Source of the DNA: Desulfuromonadales bacterium
GTDB taxonomy: Bacteria > Desulfobacterota > Desulfuromonadia > Desulfuromonadales > JAGXHI01
NCBI GenBank assembly: GCA_024636295.1
Contig: JAGXHI010000028.1
Span: 85,565-149,564 of the forward strand
Direction: 5' to 3'
DNA length: 64,000 bases
Positions 8,389 through 18,384 of the stretch are shown piece after piece (position 1 is the first letter of the stretch; each line of letters begins with the position of its first letter). Under the pieces are notes generated by a model. That model did not search any database. It saw only the letters and a list, made by a program, of their open reading frames with translations, and had not been told where the DNA came from. The translations under genes were made by a program, and so were the position numbers.

Positions 8389-8547
8389 CGTCTCAGGTAG
8401 GAAGAGACCCGAAGCTTTCCGCCCCTCCCTCGCGGAAGGTTTGGCTTTTTCGTTACGCATTTTTATTTGAAAAATTTAACATCGGACAGGAAGCTGTCAA
8501 GCTAAACAGCCTCGGGGAGCTTCTTTTTAACTCAAACTTTCGGGATG

Positions 8548-9642
8548 TTATAGGTTTTCATTGCCGTGCAGGGTCCTTCGATAGGAGGGAAAATAATTGT
8601 TTTCTTCCTTATCGCCTCCGAATCGTTTCTCCCAAGTCTTATTCAATAGCTTATATCGGTCAGGATCAACAATGATCCGTAGTGAATTGAATTCGCCAGT
8701 TAAATTAGAAAAGCCTTTTTTGAAAGAAAATAATGAATCTTTTTGTCCCCCTACCCCCCCTCCCAGATACAGAAATTGAAAGCCCTGGTCCTTTGCCCAC
8801 CAGCGAACTGAATCAAATAAAAGCTTTGAGGGCGCAAATGAAAGGTATTTTTCGGTTGTTCCTCCTAAATGGTATTGGAGAATCTTGCCATTCCCCAGAA
8901 AAAGGCCAGCGGCAGCAATCTCGCCCCGGTCCGATAGAATGGTCATGAGATTTAATCTTTCGTTTAATTTTTCTTTCAGATTAAGAAAATATTCCTCCGG
9001 GAAAAAATAAAATGGATCCGCCTTTTGTCTTTTCATGGTTTCCCGGTAAATGGAAATAAATTCTGGAAAATCCTTCCAGTCATTTATCTTACATGTAAAC
9101 CCAAGCTTTTTGAGTTTGCCTATATCGCGTCTGTGATTTTCGCGAGTTTGTTTCCAGAGATCTTCTCGAGGGAGGGAAAGTTCGATTCCCAAAGTGGGTC
9201 CATGTTTGACAACAGTTCCAAAATTATTCAATAAATCGGGCTGAAAACTTAGAAATGGATGAAACCGAAGGAAAACAGAAATAATTCCTTTCTCTTTGCA
9301 GAGATCAATAAATTTTGAAAAAAAGAGCGTCGTATTTCTTCCTTTGGTCTCATTCATGATCAGGGGGGCGGAATAACCGTAAGGGGAGGTCACATCGGAC
9401 CATTGGGCTTGACAGTCCAAATATGAGGGGATTTTGCGAAGGATAAGAGGAATCAGAAATTTTGTACTCTCGACTTCGCCCCAGAAGGCGATCGGGTTCC
9501 CACCTTCAAATCTGGCAGTTAAGGAAACATACTCCGGCAAATGATAAATATCATGTTCAACATTCTGAAGAAAATCGCTCCACCTTTTATCGTCAGGTTC
9601 AATAAATGCTATGTTTTTAACATCTCGCATGTTGGAGATCAC
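8548..9642 (-). CDS. FemAB/BioF2-like GNAT-fold acyltransferase
   Basis: Protein of 364 residues resembling the BioF2-like/FemAB group of double GNAT-fold acyltransferases often found in exopolysaccharide loci. Recognisable parts are the N-terminal HDIYHLPEYVSLTARFEGG block, the middle REDLWKQTRENHRRDIGKLKKLG (the substrate-tRNA or acceptor-facing helix region of FemAB proteins), FISIYRETMKRQKADPFYFF, and the C-terminal LQYHLGGTTEKYLSFAPSKLL followed by FLYLGGGVGGQKDSLFSFKKGF. Family members transfer aminoacyl or acyl groups to peptidoglycan or sugars. Start could also be the Met at codon 5. It is a second candidate acceptor-side enzyme for the acyl group made by the nearby carrier-protein operon, but lies in a separate unit. 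Confidence 0.78.
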   Translation of the reverse strand: MISNMRDVKNIAFIEPDDKRWSDFLQNVEHDIYHLPEYVSLTARFEGGNPIAFWGEVESTKFLIPLILRKIPSYLDCQAQWSDVTSPYGYSAPLIMNETKGRNTTLFFSKFIDLCKEKGIISVFLRFHPFLSFQPDLLNNFGTVVKHGPTLGIELSLPREDLWKQTRENHRRDIGKLKKLGFTCKINDWKDFPEFISIYRETMKRQKADPFYFFPEEYFLNLKEKLNERLNLMTILSDRGEIAAAGLFLGNGKILQYHLGGTTEKYLSFAPSKLLFDSVRWWAKDQGFQFLYLGGGVGGQKDSLFSFKKGFSNLTGEFNSLRIIVDPDRYKLLNKTWEKRFGGDKEENNYFPSYRRTLHGNENL

Positions 9643-9696
9643 TCATTCATATAATTTCGTGGCCGATTTATTAGCCTGTTTAAATTTTTTTAATCA

Positions 9697-10944
9697 CTAT
9701 TTCTGGACCATCAACTCAGGTTTGTCATCCATCTGACTTTCCAAAACATCAAGGAAATTTTGAGCCAATTTCTCCCTATCGAACATTTGTTCTGCCAGAG
9801 ATCGCGCATTTTTTCCCATCTGATGCAACATTTTCCGATTGCCGGCTAAATATTCCAGGGCATCGGCAAAAGCCTTTGGATTCTCAGGGGGCACAGCAAT
9901 ACCACAATTATTTTCCTGAATAAGGTCAGACAACCAACCCGGGTAATTATTTACAACTGGAAGTCCAGACGAAATGTAATCGAAAAATTTATTCGGTGAG
10001 GTGCCATAGTAAAAGGCCGGCACGTTTGAGAGAATCATCATCCCTATATCGGCTCCTTTATGGAGATTAACTAATTCGCTTTTGGGGACAGAATCGAGGA
10101 AAATACAATTTTTTAATTTCTCTGTTTGGGCACGGTGGACCAGTTCCGGCTTCAACTTCCCATCTCCAATAAAGAGCAATTTGATATCTATTCGCCCTCT
10201 CCTGTGCAGTTCAGCCGCGGCATCCAATACTGCATTCAGTCCGTTAAGAATTCCGTGTGCCCCTGAAAAGACAGCCAAAAAATCTCCTTCGGCGGCAGCT
10301 TCAGGTCTTTTCGCGCCTGTTTTGTCCGGTGTGAAAAGATCAAGGTCGCACCCGTTTGGGATCATGACCACCCTGGAGGGATCAACGCCGCGGCGGACAA
10401 TGCCTTTGACGATCCCCGGGGAAAGACCGATACAGAAATTTGCCGAACGGTAGGAAATCCATTCCAGCAGATCCATGGCCTTCAAAATTATTGGATTTCT
10501 AACGATTCCAGCTTCCCGGGGCAATTCGGGCCACAGGTCCCTTACTTCAAAGACAAAGGGCTTTCTCCTGAGGAGCCGAGCTGCTATCCCGGGTAAGGCA
10601 GCAGTCAGGGGGGTGGATGAAGCGAAGATGAGGTCGTAGTCTCCTTTCAATGCAATGGAGATGCTCCGAACGGCGTACCGGAAAAATACGAGCCCTCTCT
10701 TTACCAGGCCAGCGCGAAAGGGATAAGCGATATCCAGTTCCATTATTCGAATTCCATCCACATACCCCTCCCGTTTCCCTTCCCGGAATTCTCCCGATAA
10801 TCCGCTTTTGAGAATTTCAGAGGATCCGCAGATTACGGTTACATCATGTCCGTGCTCTACCAGGTACTTGGCGAATTCATAGGAACGTGTTCCTGTCGCA
10901 CCGTCCGGAGTGGTGAAGTACTGATGGAAATAAAAGATCTTCAT
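9697..10944 (-). CDS. GT4-type glycosyltransferase (WbuB-like)
   Basis: Glycosyltransferase family 4, 415 residues from the ATG at 10944. The N-terminus MKIFYFHQYFTTPDGATGTRSYEFAKYL and the VICGSSE, FASSTPLTAALPG and FVFEVRDLWPELP blocks match the WbuB/WbpH group that adds an N-acetylfuc- or N-acetylhexosamine residue in O-antigen assembly. The C-terminal donor site is FYYGTSPNKFFDYISSGLPVV. The frame is open 63 codons further upstream and into wecB, but the ATG at 10944 has an AAGGGAAAGAGA ribosome site and the correct family N-terminus. It follows wecB by 49 bases, and the epimerase product UDP-ManNAc (or derived sugars) may feed this or a neighbouring transferase. Confidence 0.88.
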   Translation of the reverse strand: MKIFYFHQYFTTPDGATGTRSYEFAKYLVEHGHDVTVICGSSEILKSGLSGEFREGKREGYVDGIRIMELDIAYPFRAGLVKRGLVFFRYAVRSISIALKGDYDLIFASSTPLTAALPGIAARLLRRKPFVFEVRDLWPELPREAGIVRNPIILKAMDLLEWISYRSANFCIGLSPGIVKGIVRRGVDPSRVVMIPNGCDLDLFTPDKTGAKRPEAAAEGDFLAVFSGAHGILNGLNAVLDAAAELHRRGRIDIKLLFIGDGKLKPELVHRAQTEKLKNCIFLDSVPKSELVNLHKGADIGMMILSNVPAFYYGTSPNKFFDYISSGLPVVNNYPGWLSDLIQENNCGIAVPPENPKAFADALEYLAGNRKMLHQMGKNARSLAEQMFDREKLAQNFLDVLESQMDDKPELMVQK

Positions 10945-10993
10945 TCTCTTTCCCTTGATGAGAGCCAAAAATGGGAGCTTTCCCTTTTCCTTA

Positions 10994-12097
10994 TCAAATT
11001 TTCTCCATAAGGATGCGCACAATTCTTTCCGACGCCTGCCCATCCCACTTTTCAGGGATGCATCCTGCGCGAGCCGTGCCGCAAAGAATCTGTTCAGCAA
11101 CTTTGAGGATGTCCGCTTTTTTATTCCCGACAAGAAAGTTTGTTCCCAATTCGCAGGTTACAGGCCGTTCCGTGTTGTGCCTGAGGGTCACACAGGGAAT
11201 TCCGAGATATGTCGTCTCTTCCTGAAGTCCTCCGCTGTCCGTCAGAACCATCCTTGCGTTAATATTAAGGTGAAGGAATTCGAGATAGCCTAGCGGATCG
11301 GTCAACCAGATTCCCCGAACCGGAAGACATTTTGAGAGGAAATGATCAAGTTGAAAATCCGATATCATTTTGGAAGTACGAGGATGAATCGGAAAAATAA
11401 TTGGAATTTCGGTGGAGATCTGCGCCAGAGCCTCTAAAATCTCCTCAAGGACTTCTTTCTGATCAACATTCGAAGGCCGATGAAGGGTCAAAACTGCGTA
11501 ATCGCCGGCGGCAAGTCCCCATTCCTGTAGAATGGTCAGATGAGACGCTCTTTCCTTATGCTTAATAAGGGTGTCAATCATGACATTCCCGACGAAAAAG
11601 ATTTTGTCTTTAGAGATACCTTCGGCGACCAGGTTCTTGTCCGCCAGGATATCTGTTGTAAACAGAAAATCTGATAAAACATCCGTGCAGAGGCGATTGA
11701 TTTCTTCAGGCATTTCCATGTCCCGCGATCTCAGTCCGGCCTCGACATGGGCAACCCTGATGCCCATTTTTTTTGCAGTAATGGTGCACGCCATGGTTGA
11801 ATTGACATCTCCGACCACCAAAACCAGGTCCGGTTTTTTTTCCAGGCATACTTTTTCAAATTCAACCATTATGCGGGCGGTCTGTTCAGCGTGCGAGCCG
11901 GATCCGATCCCCAGAAAAATGTCGGGTTTAGGCATCCCCAAATCTTCAAAGAACACCTTGCTCATAAGGGCGTCGTAGTGTTGGCCCGTGTGCACAAGAA
12001 GAGGGTCAAGCATAGGATACTTTCCCATTTCCTCCATGATGGGAGCGACTTTCATGAAGTTGGGGCGGGCGCCGACAACGTTGATAATTCTTTTCAT
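10994..12097 (-). CDS. wecB: UDP-N-acetylglucosamine 2-epimerase, non-hydrolysing
   Basis: Non-hydrolysing UDP-GlcNAc 2-epimerase, 367 residues, usual family length. It interconverts UDP-GlcNAc and UDP-ManNAc in the cytoplasm. Signatures visible in order: NVVGARPNFMKVAPI at the N-terminus, VHTGQHYD, VVGDVNST, VAHVEAGLRSRDMEMPEEINR, VLTLHRPSNVD, LTDSGGLQEETTYLG and TLRHNTERPVT, which includes the active-site and UDP-binding residues. It is clustered with glycosyltransferases, so its product is presumably a building block of the surface glycan. The related enzymes for other 2-epimerised diacetamido sugars look similar, so the exact UDP-sugar is not certain. Confidence 0.93.
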   Translation of the reverse strand: MKRIINVVGARPNFMKVAPIMEEMGKYPMLDPLLVHTGQHYDALMSKVFFEDLGMPKPDIFLGIGSGSHAEQTARIMVEFEKVCLEKKPDLVLVVGDVNSTMACTITAKKMGIRVAHVEAGLRSRDMEMPEEINRLCTDVLSDFLFTTDILADKNLVAEGISKDKIFFVGNVMIDTLIKHKERASHLTILQEWGLAAGDYAVLTLHRPSNVDQKEVLEEILEALAQISTEIPIIFPIHPRTSKMISDFQLDHFLSKCLPVRGIWLTDPLGYLEFLHLNINARMVLTDSGGLQEETTYLGIPCVTLRHNTERPVTCELGTNFLVGNKKADILKVAEQILCGTARAGCIPEKWDGQASERIVRILMEKI

Positions 12098-12155
12098 TTT
12101 TAAACCGCACCGTAGATTGGGAGTATATCCAAGATTATTTTTCCATCCAGAGGTT

Positions 12156-13367
12156 CTATATCATCATGTAAATTTGAGCCATCTGATCAATGTATTTTTC
12201 CTTAGAAAAGTTTTCGATCCCCAGATTTGATATTTTTTCTTTATCAATCGTATATTCTTTAATGAATTGATTAATTTCCGAAGTGATTGATTCATATTTT
12301 TTATCAGTATCTACGACCGCACCTATTTTATTCGATAGAATAAAATCGCTATAATCTCCTATATCTTCTGATATTATGACAGGAAGACCTGCCATTATAT
12401 ATTCGGCAATCTTGGTCGGAGAAGCGACTTTATTTAATTTGTCCTTTTTACGCAGTATGATTGCGTAATCGCTTCCCATCAAATATTGGGGAACATCTTT
12501 ATTTTTAACTGACTTCAGTATAAACTTACCGGGAAGAAGAAACTTTTCACTCAGCTGCTGGCCTCTTTCCAGATCAGGAGTAAGAATGACTGGAAAAATT
12601 TCTGAGTTTATAATTGATAATTTACCCATTATTTTAAAAACCTGCTCCGAGTTGTGCCAAGCACTCAAACCCCCGGAATATATTAGGACCTTCTTGTCCT
12701 CCAGTTTGTAATTTTTCCTGAATTCCTTCCTGATTCTGCTCTCGTATTTGAATTTTGACTCTGCACAGCAAGGAATAACTGTGATCCGATCAGCACGGAC
12801 ACTATTTCTTGCAAGCAGGTTTTCTTTCATTTTGTGCGAAATACAGAAGATATGGTCCGAGTTTTTAATAACATGTTTTTCAACGGCACAAACAGCTTTG
12901 ATCCGTTTCGCAATTTCATCCTCTTTATACCCAGCCTGTCGTAGCAGGAAGGCAGTCTCAGAAGGCTTATCCCCCCTGATATCCACAATCATTCGGACGT
13001 TCTTGCCGGTCTGTTTTATTGGAGTAAAGAATTGGGCCGCCGCCAAACCCCGGCAATGTGCGACATGTATGAAATCTCTATCTTTAACGATTCTGGATTT
13101 GAAAATCAATTTTGTCACGTTTCTGGAAAATTGCAGATTCAAAAAGGGAGCGAAGGTGCAGTGCCAATTCTTATGACCGTACTCGTTCAAAAGATCTCTA
13201 TAAGGAAAGTTACCCTTCACATATTCAAAAAAATCTTTTCCGGACAATAGAAAATTCAAATCAAAGATGATGTTTTTTTCCCTTAGATGTAAAAAGTAAT
13301 TTAAAAATTGTGAAACAATTACGTTATTTATTTCCCCATATGCTAGGGCGATGTAATTTCTATTCAT
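12156..13367 (-). CDS. GT4-type glycosyltransferase
   Basis: Glycosyltransferase-like GT-B protein, 403 residues. The N-terminal half is atypical for GT4, but the C-terminal half is clear: KKVLIYSGGLSAWHNSEQVF opening the donor domain, YLMGSDYAIILRKKDKLNKVASPTKIAEYIMAGLPVII with the K-x-x-E loop that contacts the nucleotide sugar, and a final helical region. Its ATG overlaps the TGA of the upstream heparinase-like gene by four bases (ATGA), showing coupling. Composition is AT-rich, like the next six genes upstream. Specificity unknown. Confidence 0.8.
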   Translation of the reverse strand: MNRNYIALAYGEINNVIVSQFLNYFLHLREKNIIFDLNFLLSGKDFFEYVKGNFPYRDLLNEYGHKNWHCTFAPFLNLQFSRNVTKLIFKSRIVKDRDFIHVAHCRGLAAAQFFTPIKQTGKNVRMIVDIRGDKPSETAFLLRQAGYKEDEIAKRIKAVCAVEKHVIKNSDHIFCISHKMKENLLARNSVRADRITVIPCCAESKFKYESRIRKEFRKNYKLEDKKVLIYSGGLSAWHNSEQVFKIMGKLSIINSEIFPVILTPDLERGQQLSEKFLLPGKFILKSVKNKDVPQYLMGSDYAIILRKKDKLNKVASPTKIAEYIMAGLPVIISEDIGDYSDFILSNKIGAVVDTDKKYESITSEINQFIKEYTIDKEKISNLGIENFSKEKYIDQMAQIYMMI

Positions 13368-15472
13368 TCGTTTTCTCTCAGGTAAATATCGAAATCGAGA
13401 ATTTCTTTTTCATTCATCTTAATCCTGAATTCTTTTCCCAATAAATGGATTTTTATTTCAAATGTGTCACCTAAAAACCAGCAGTTGATTCTTTTGGGAG
13501 CCAAATCTCCTATAATAAAGACCTTTACTAGAAATATTGGAATGGCTCCCTCCGCGCACATGTCAATAACGTAAGCCGGCTCATGAACTCCGTAAGCGCT
13601 CGAAATCCAGCCCTGATCCGCACAATTTGATCCATGATGTACATTAAGCGAGAATTCATTACTGCTGAAAAAGTGAACCTCTGTGTATTTTTCTTTCCCA
13701 ATTATATTTATCCAGTTTTCATTGGTCACCGCCATTAATCCAGAGTTCAGGTGAAGGTAACTGTTAATGGAATGAATCCCGCTTCCGGAAATTCGATCAA
13801 CAACAACAAAAAATTGGTCTAATGGCCATAAAATCCCCCGTGTATGGGAAACATTCATTTTTTGATAAGCGTTATTGGTCGCACTCATGAAAGCATGGCC
13901 AGGACCGGCCTGAGTGGCATTGATTTTGGCTTCCGGAAAATGGGGAATGTCAAATCGTTGAGATTTCACGTCCATGTGGTCGATTCCATCGACTACGACG
14001 CAATTGTGGGCTTTGCTGCTCCGATAATAATACCGCCACTGTTCATCTTTGCTGTACGAGTAGACACCTGGATCAATGAAAACAGGTTTCTTGTAAAAAA
14101 ACTCAAAACTCAGAAAATCGGCATGATTATGAGCAAAGGAGACGTCTTTTTTCAGCCTGGTGGCCCCTCCCTTGAAAATCAATTGAGTTCTGTTTCCATT
14201 GAGATTGCCATTAAATATCCCGATTCCCGCATCCTCGAAGAATTTCGCCTCTGCAGGTATAAACTTCTGGAATCCAAGACCTAATGCTTCATCCGGGAAC
14301 CCGCCTGACAACCAGAATAATTCTTCCGGAACATCCTCATTTGGCCAACGCAAGTGCTTGTAAATTTCCCCGCCAAACGGGTCCATCTCAGACAACTTGC
14401 TTATTCGGCCGCAGTCACAATCCCCGATTCGAGGCAATGTTCCATCAGGTCGAACCAAGTGGTTTAAAACATCGAGCATTCTGAGTAATAGCGGACGCAA
14501 CTGTTCTTTGGTATCAGAATCAGATAAAATATAAAACTGAATCACCGAGTCCGTTACGAAACGGTGGTAACTTGAGGAAAATTCTGCATGAAAACCATCA
14601 TCTGAAAACTGTTTGTCTATCTCTCTCCTTAATATCTTTTCACCTTTTAAACGCCATTTGCGGCCTTCTTGGTGCTTAAAAATTCCACCAATCAAAAACA
14701 GGAAAAAAGCCTCTGTTATGAGATGGTTATTCGTTATTTTTTTGTCGGATAAATTCCTGTAAACGAATTTTCCGTGGATCAACAAATAATTCATAAAGAC
14801 AGGCTCAATTTCCCTGAATTTTTCGTTCCTTCTAGCCAGAAAAAAGGTCCAGAGCCAGGATATACCGCGTATTGAAACCTCTTGAGAATCGATCCAGTTG
14901 ATTCCATTTGGGAACCTGTTTTCTGAAATCCAATCCGTGATAAGATCGACGATCTTTTGAATATATCTCTCATCGTCCGTGATCCAATAAGCCTTGCCAA
15001 GAGTGGTAAGAAATTGATGCCTGTTCAGCTCCCAAGGTTCTCTAATATCTCCGGTACGTCTTTCTCCTTTAAAATCGATTTCAGAGGAAAGTTTCCCTGG
15101 CCATTTTCTATTACTTTCGGGATCGAGATTCCAGAGGATTTTCCTTTCAAATCTAGAATAAAAGGGAATAAGCCAAGTGATGTCGTTTTCTAAAATCTTT
15201 TGCGCGGAAGTCAAGATGGCGTCTCTTTGCCTAATATTCAGTGAATAATATTTTTTTATTTCTTTTTTGAAGTCTTCTTTGAAGAAAAAACTTTCAAAAT
15301 TATCGATTCCATGATCAATTCCAGTTAAAGATCCTTTTACTCCTTTTTGACAGAATTGTTCAAATCTATATTTCCGTAGCCTGAATGAAAAAAAGCGGAG
15401 TCCTGCAGCGGCAACTTCCAGAAAGCCCTTTTCTTGCACTTTTTCAATAGTTTTTGCGATCATAAAGGACAT
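13364..15472 (-). CDS. heparinase II/III-like (alginate-lyase type) protein
   Basis: Large protein of 702 residues with the two-part heparinase II/III architecture. The N-terminal alpha-barrel domain includes REPWELNRHQFLTTLGKAYWIT and NNHLITEAFFLFLIGGIF; the C-terminal beta-sandwich includes FAHNHADFLSFEFFYKKPVFIDPGVYSY and YYRSSKAHNCVVVDG, with the conserved HNHAD histidines. No signal peptide is apparent. Such genes are frequent in exopolysaccharide loci, where the protein may cut or edit uronic-acid-containing chains by beta-elimination. The gene is embedded between glycosyltransferases and overlaps the next by four bases. Whether it is a lyase or has another role in glycan processing cannot be told. 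Confidence 0.85.
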   Translation of the reverse strand: MSFMIAKTIEKVQEKGFLEVAAAGLRFFSFRLRKYRFEQFCQKGVKGSLTGIDHGIDNFESFFFKEDFKKEIKKYYSLNIRQRDAILTSAQKILENDITWLIPFYSRFERKILWNLDPESNRKWPGKLSSEIDFKGERRTGDIREPWELNRHQFLTTLGKAYWITDDERYIQKIVDLITDWISENRFPNGINWIDSQEVSIRGISWLWTFFLARRNEKFREIEPVFMNYLLIHGKFVYRNLSDKKITNNHLITEAFFLFLIGGIFKHQEGRKWRLKGEKILRREIDKQFSDDGFHAEFSSSYHRFVTDSVIQFYILSDSDTKEQLRPLLLRMLDVLNHLVRPDGTLPRIGDCDCGRISKLSEMDPFGGEIYKHLRWPNEDVPEELFWLSGGFPDEALGLGFQKFIPAEAKFFEDAGIGIFNGNLNGNRTQLIFKGGATRLKKDVSFAHNHADFLSFEFFYKKPVFIDPGVYSYSKDEQWRYYYRSSKAHNCVVVDGIDHMDVKSQRFDIPHFPEAKINATQAGPGHAFMSATNNAYQKMNVSHTRGILWPLDQFFVVVDRISGSGIHSINSYLHLNSGLMAVTNENWINIIGKEKYTEVHFFSSNEFSLNVHHGSNCADQGWISSAYGVHEPAYVIDMCAEGAIPIFLVKVFIIGDLAPKRINCWFLGDTFEIKIHLLGKEFRIKMNEKEILDFDIYLRENE

Positions 15473-15479
15473 TATTTCT

Positions 15480-16586
15480 CTAATGTAATAAGGCCAGATA
15501 CTCTTTCACAATTCTTTGACTGCTGTATTTTTCTATAAATACCTTCTCGAAAGTCTGCTTGGGAGCGTTAAGAACCTCCTCGATTGCTTCCGATAAATGG
15601 TCCACGTCTCCGATGGAAACCAGTCGCCCGTATTTTCCATTTTCCAGAATTTCCGCCGGTCCATACTGGCAGTTGGTAGAAATGACCGGCACCCCAAGCC
15701 CACCTGCTTCAATCAGAACGGTCGGTAAGCCTTCCCATCCTGAAGATAAAACGAAAATATTGGATCTCAATATGTATTTATAAGGATTTTCGACGAACCC
15801 AGGCAATAAAACACAATCTTCCATTTGATTGACTTTTATATATTCCTCGAGATTTCTTCTGAGTTTGCCTTCCCCAAGAATAATTAATTTTACATTTCTT
15901 TTTTTATTTAAAATATTAATTGCCTTTAGTAGATCAATTTGTCTTTTTTGTTCTACCATTCTGCCCACAGTAATCACAATAGGGTCAGAGTTCAATCCGT
16001 TAAACCATGGATGATCCAAGTATTCCCTTGATTTTTTAAAAAGATCTTGATTTATGACAGGATTATTAATTACGGAAGTTTTTTCTTTTGGAAAATTAAA
16101 CAAAGCATGATAATCAGATAATACACCATTAGATACGCCCACAATGCTGCTTGCATGCTGATAAAATATCTTTATAAGAAAAGGGATGATTCGGCGCGGA
16201 GAAAATTTTGACGTTTTTTTTATTTTGACGGATATGGCGTTGTGGAGGGTCACTATATGTTTGACATTGTATCCGCTTAAAATGTTAGCCCATATTCCGA
16301 CAAGATTAACATGATCGAGGCCGGTGATCAGGGCATCGGGCTTACAGGTTCGAAGATACCTAGCTAATTTTGGGAGGCATTTGATGGTTTTATTTTTTTT
16401 AAACTCAATAATGTTTATCCTCCCATCTAATTCTTTTTGCAACTCACCTTCTTTGCTGCCAACCAGGAAATCAACCTGAATTCCTTCTTCTCTCATAATA
16501 TTTGCCAGGTTAATCAAAACCCGTTCCGCCCCGCCGCCAACGAGAACCGGCAGAAAAAAACTTATTTTTGAAAATTTCATTTCCAT
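15480..16586 (-). CDS. GT4-type glycosyltransferase
   Basis: Family 4 glycosyltransferase, 368 residues, of the group with an N-terminal FFLPVLVGGGAERVLINLA signature (PglJ/PglH-like). Further blocks: ALITGLDHVNLVGIWANIL, VGVSNGV, VITVGRMVEQKRQIDLLKAI (donor domain start) and FVLSSGWEGLPTVLIEAGGLGVPVI with the E-x7-E pattern. The second Met at 16580 could also be the start; GGAAG precedes the first. It lies seven bases before the heparinase-like gene and ten bases after wzx. It likely adds one sugar of the repeat unit. Confidence 0.88.
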   Translation of the reverse strand: MEMKFSKISFFLPVLVGGGAERVLINLANIMREEGIQVDFLVGSKEGELQKELDGRINIIEFKKNKTIKCLPKLARYLRTCKPDALITGLDHVNLVGIWANILSGYNVKHIVTLHNAISVKIKKTSKFSPRRIIPFLIKIFYQHASSIVGVSNGVLSDYHALFNFPKEKTSVINNPVINQDLFKKSREYLDHPWFNGLNSDPIVITVGRMVEQKRQIDLLKAINILNKKRNVKLIILGEGKLRRNLEEYIKVNQMEDCVLLPGFVENPYKYILRSNIFVLSSGWEGLPTVLIEAGGLGVPVISTNCQYGPAEILENGKYGRLVSIGDVDHLSEAIEEVLNAPKQTFEKVFIEKYSSQRIVKEYLALLH

Positions 16587-16596
16587 CGACTTCCAC

Positions 16597-17916
16597 TTAT
16601 AAGGAGGTTAATGATGCTGGTTGAAGAATATTTCTGGCCTTTTCATTTTCCTTCACGTTTCTTAATGCAACAGGAATTAATATGATGGTCTGGATAAAGT
16701 AGCTGAGAGCCATTGCATATGCAGCGCCTTGAGCCTTGAATACAGGTACCAGCAGAAAACATGCAAAAAAATTGAGTAACAACATAAATAGCGCTATAAA
16801 AAAATTGTGTGATACCTTATTTAAAATCATATTCAATTGGCCGAATGGCGCTCCTATAGTCCAAAAGAGGAGCATAAAAATTAATATGTTCAAAATTCCG
16901 GCACTTTCGACATATTTTATACCGTATAGAATTGTTATAATGCGTTCCCCGAAAAATATAATGCCAATTACGCCTCCAATCATAAAAAGGCCCATTTTTT
17001 TTGACACTTCATTTATCTTCTTTTTAAGCAGATTAGGACTATTGATGTGGTTTGAAAAATAAGGGAAAGCTGTTCTCAGGATACTTTGCGGTATTAACTG
17101 CAGCCCAAAAACGATTGATGTTGCTATTCCGTAAATAGCAATTTGAGAAAAATCATTGTTCAAATTCTTAATCATAATGACACCCATACTCAAACTAACT
17201 ATTCCGATCAGGTTTCCAAACATACTTAAAACGCCAAATTTTAATAGTTTTGTAATTATTCTTTTATATATTTGAGCTCTATACCAATACTCTCTGGTAA
17301 TGATTAAATAAGATGTTAGACAAATACAATGGTAAAAAATTAGACCTACTATAAAACCAATTGTCTTAAAATAAAAAACACCTAATATTATAAATGCTAT
17401 CGAAAGAAGACCTGAAATACCACTGATGTAGCTCGCAAGCTTAATTTTTTTTATAGATTGAAGATAATTAGAAGAAACTTTTTCCAACGCAAGAAAGGGT
17501 ATAATCAGTGCAGCAAGATACATCGGCGCATTCTCTGAATTAAAAACCGGGTTAGAAATTAAAACGTAAATCATATAAAGAATCAGTATCGATAAACTTG
17601 AAAGGAATGAATAGAATAAGCCTGTCTTAAAAATTCTATTTTTTTCTTCTTCACAGATAGGTTCTGATGCGTACTTAAGGACGCCAGTGCACATCCCCCA
17701 GTCTGATGTCATCCCAAATATACTTAAAATTCTCAGGATATAAATGATAACGCCTAGTTCCACAGGCGACAACATTCTAGCAATTGCAACTTGTTGCACC
17801 AATCCTAGACCTTTAATTCCAAAGACCACAATAAGAACATGGAAGAACCCTTTTTTTTGAAGATTCAAGAAATCTTTATAAGCGATTGATGTAATTTTAG
17901 AAAATTTCAAATTCAT
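16597..17916 (-). CDS. polysaccharide repeat-unit flippase (Wzx/MATE-like)
   Basis: Integral membrane protein of 439 residues with roughly 12-14 hydrophobic segments, of the polysaccharide biosynthesis / MVF-like (Wzx) family. The N-terminal block IVVFGIKGLGLVQQVAIARMLSPVELGVIIYILRI is diagnostic of these flippases. It would move the undecaprenyl-diphosphate-linked repeat unit across the inner membrane for Wzy polymerisation. The gene is very AT-rich. It is the first gene of a run reading down to wecB and is preceded by about 470 bases without a gene. Charged residues inside membrane segments are visible but I do not assign individual roles. Confidence 0.88.
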   Translation of the reverse strand: MNLKFSKITSIAYKDFLNLQKKGFFHVLIVVFGIKGLGLVQQVAIARMLSPVELGVIIYILRILSIFGMTSDWGMCTGVLKYASEPICEEEKNRIFKTGLFYSFLSSLSILILYMIYVLISNPVFNSENAPMYLAALIIPFLALEKVSSNYLQSIKKIKLASYISGISGLLSIAFIILGVFYFKTIGFIVGLIFYHCICLTSYLIITREYWYRAQIYKRIITKLLKFGVLSMFGNLIGIVSLSMGVIMIKNLNNDFSQIAIYGIATSIVFGLQLIPQSILRTAFPYFSNHINSPNLLKKKINEVSKKMGLFMIGGVIGIIFFGERIITILYGIKYVESAGILNILIFMLLFWTIGAPFGQLNMILNKVSHNFFIALFMLLLNFFACFLLVPVFKAQGAAYAMALSYFIQTIILIPVALRNVKENEKARNILQPASLTSL

Positions 17917-18384
17917 GGTTACACGTCAAATATCGCGGCAGCTAAATGTTTTTTTAGATTGGAAAGGGAAAAAATCGGATTTTTTAATGTACGCAGATGA
18001 GTTTCTGCAATGCATCATCAGAATGGGGATCGAAATTTCTAGTAGTGGAAATCCCTTCGGACAACTTTTATCCTGAGGCGGTCTTTTCTGATGCAGCACT
18101 TGTGCATGACAATTTTCCTTTGTTTTTTTTAATAATTTTTAACATCAGATCTTTCCTTGTCAAGAAGTCTTGGCAATTTTCCTTTTTTTTTCGGTAACTT
18201 GCGATATTTGGCACAGATAGAGAGTCTATTGTTGTATTCTGCAAAATTCATCTGGGAAAGCGAAAGAAGGCAGACAGGTTGAAGCGGCGGAGGGACATAG
18301 GAGGGCAAGAGGTAATCAGGCTAAAGGTCGCTTCCTTGACCGATGTTTTTCATGCGGTGGCAGAAATTTATGGCAACAATATTT
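17917..18384. other. intergenic, no gene recognised
   Basis: This 468-base AT-rich stretch lies between the wzx start and the end of the next glycosyltransferase gene. A 66-codon plus-strand frame at 17997-18197 has no recognisable product. The wzx promoter is expected here, but I cannot single it out among many AT-rich boxes. Confidence 0.4.

Noticed and set aside
13364-15472. Heparinase-like gene as a foreign degradative enzyme
   Set aside because: Four-base overlap with the next gene and position among glycosyltransferases show that it belongs to the polysaccharide operon.
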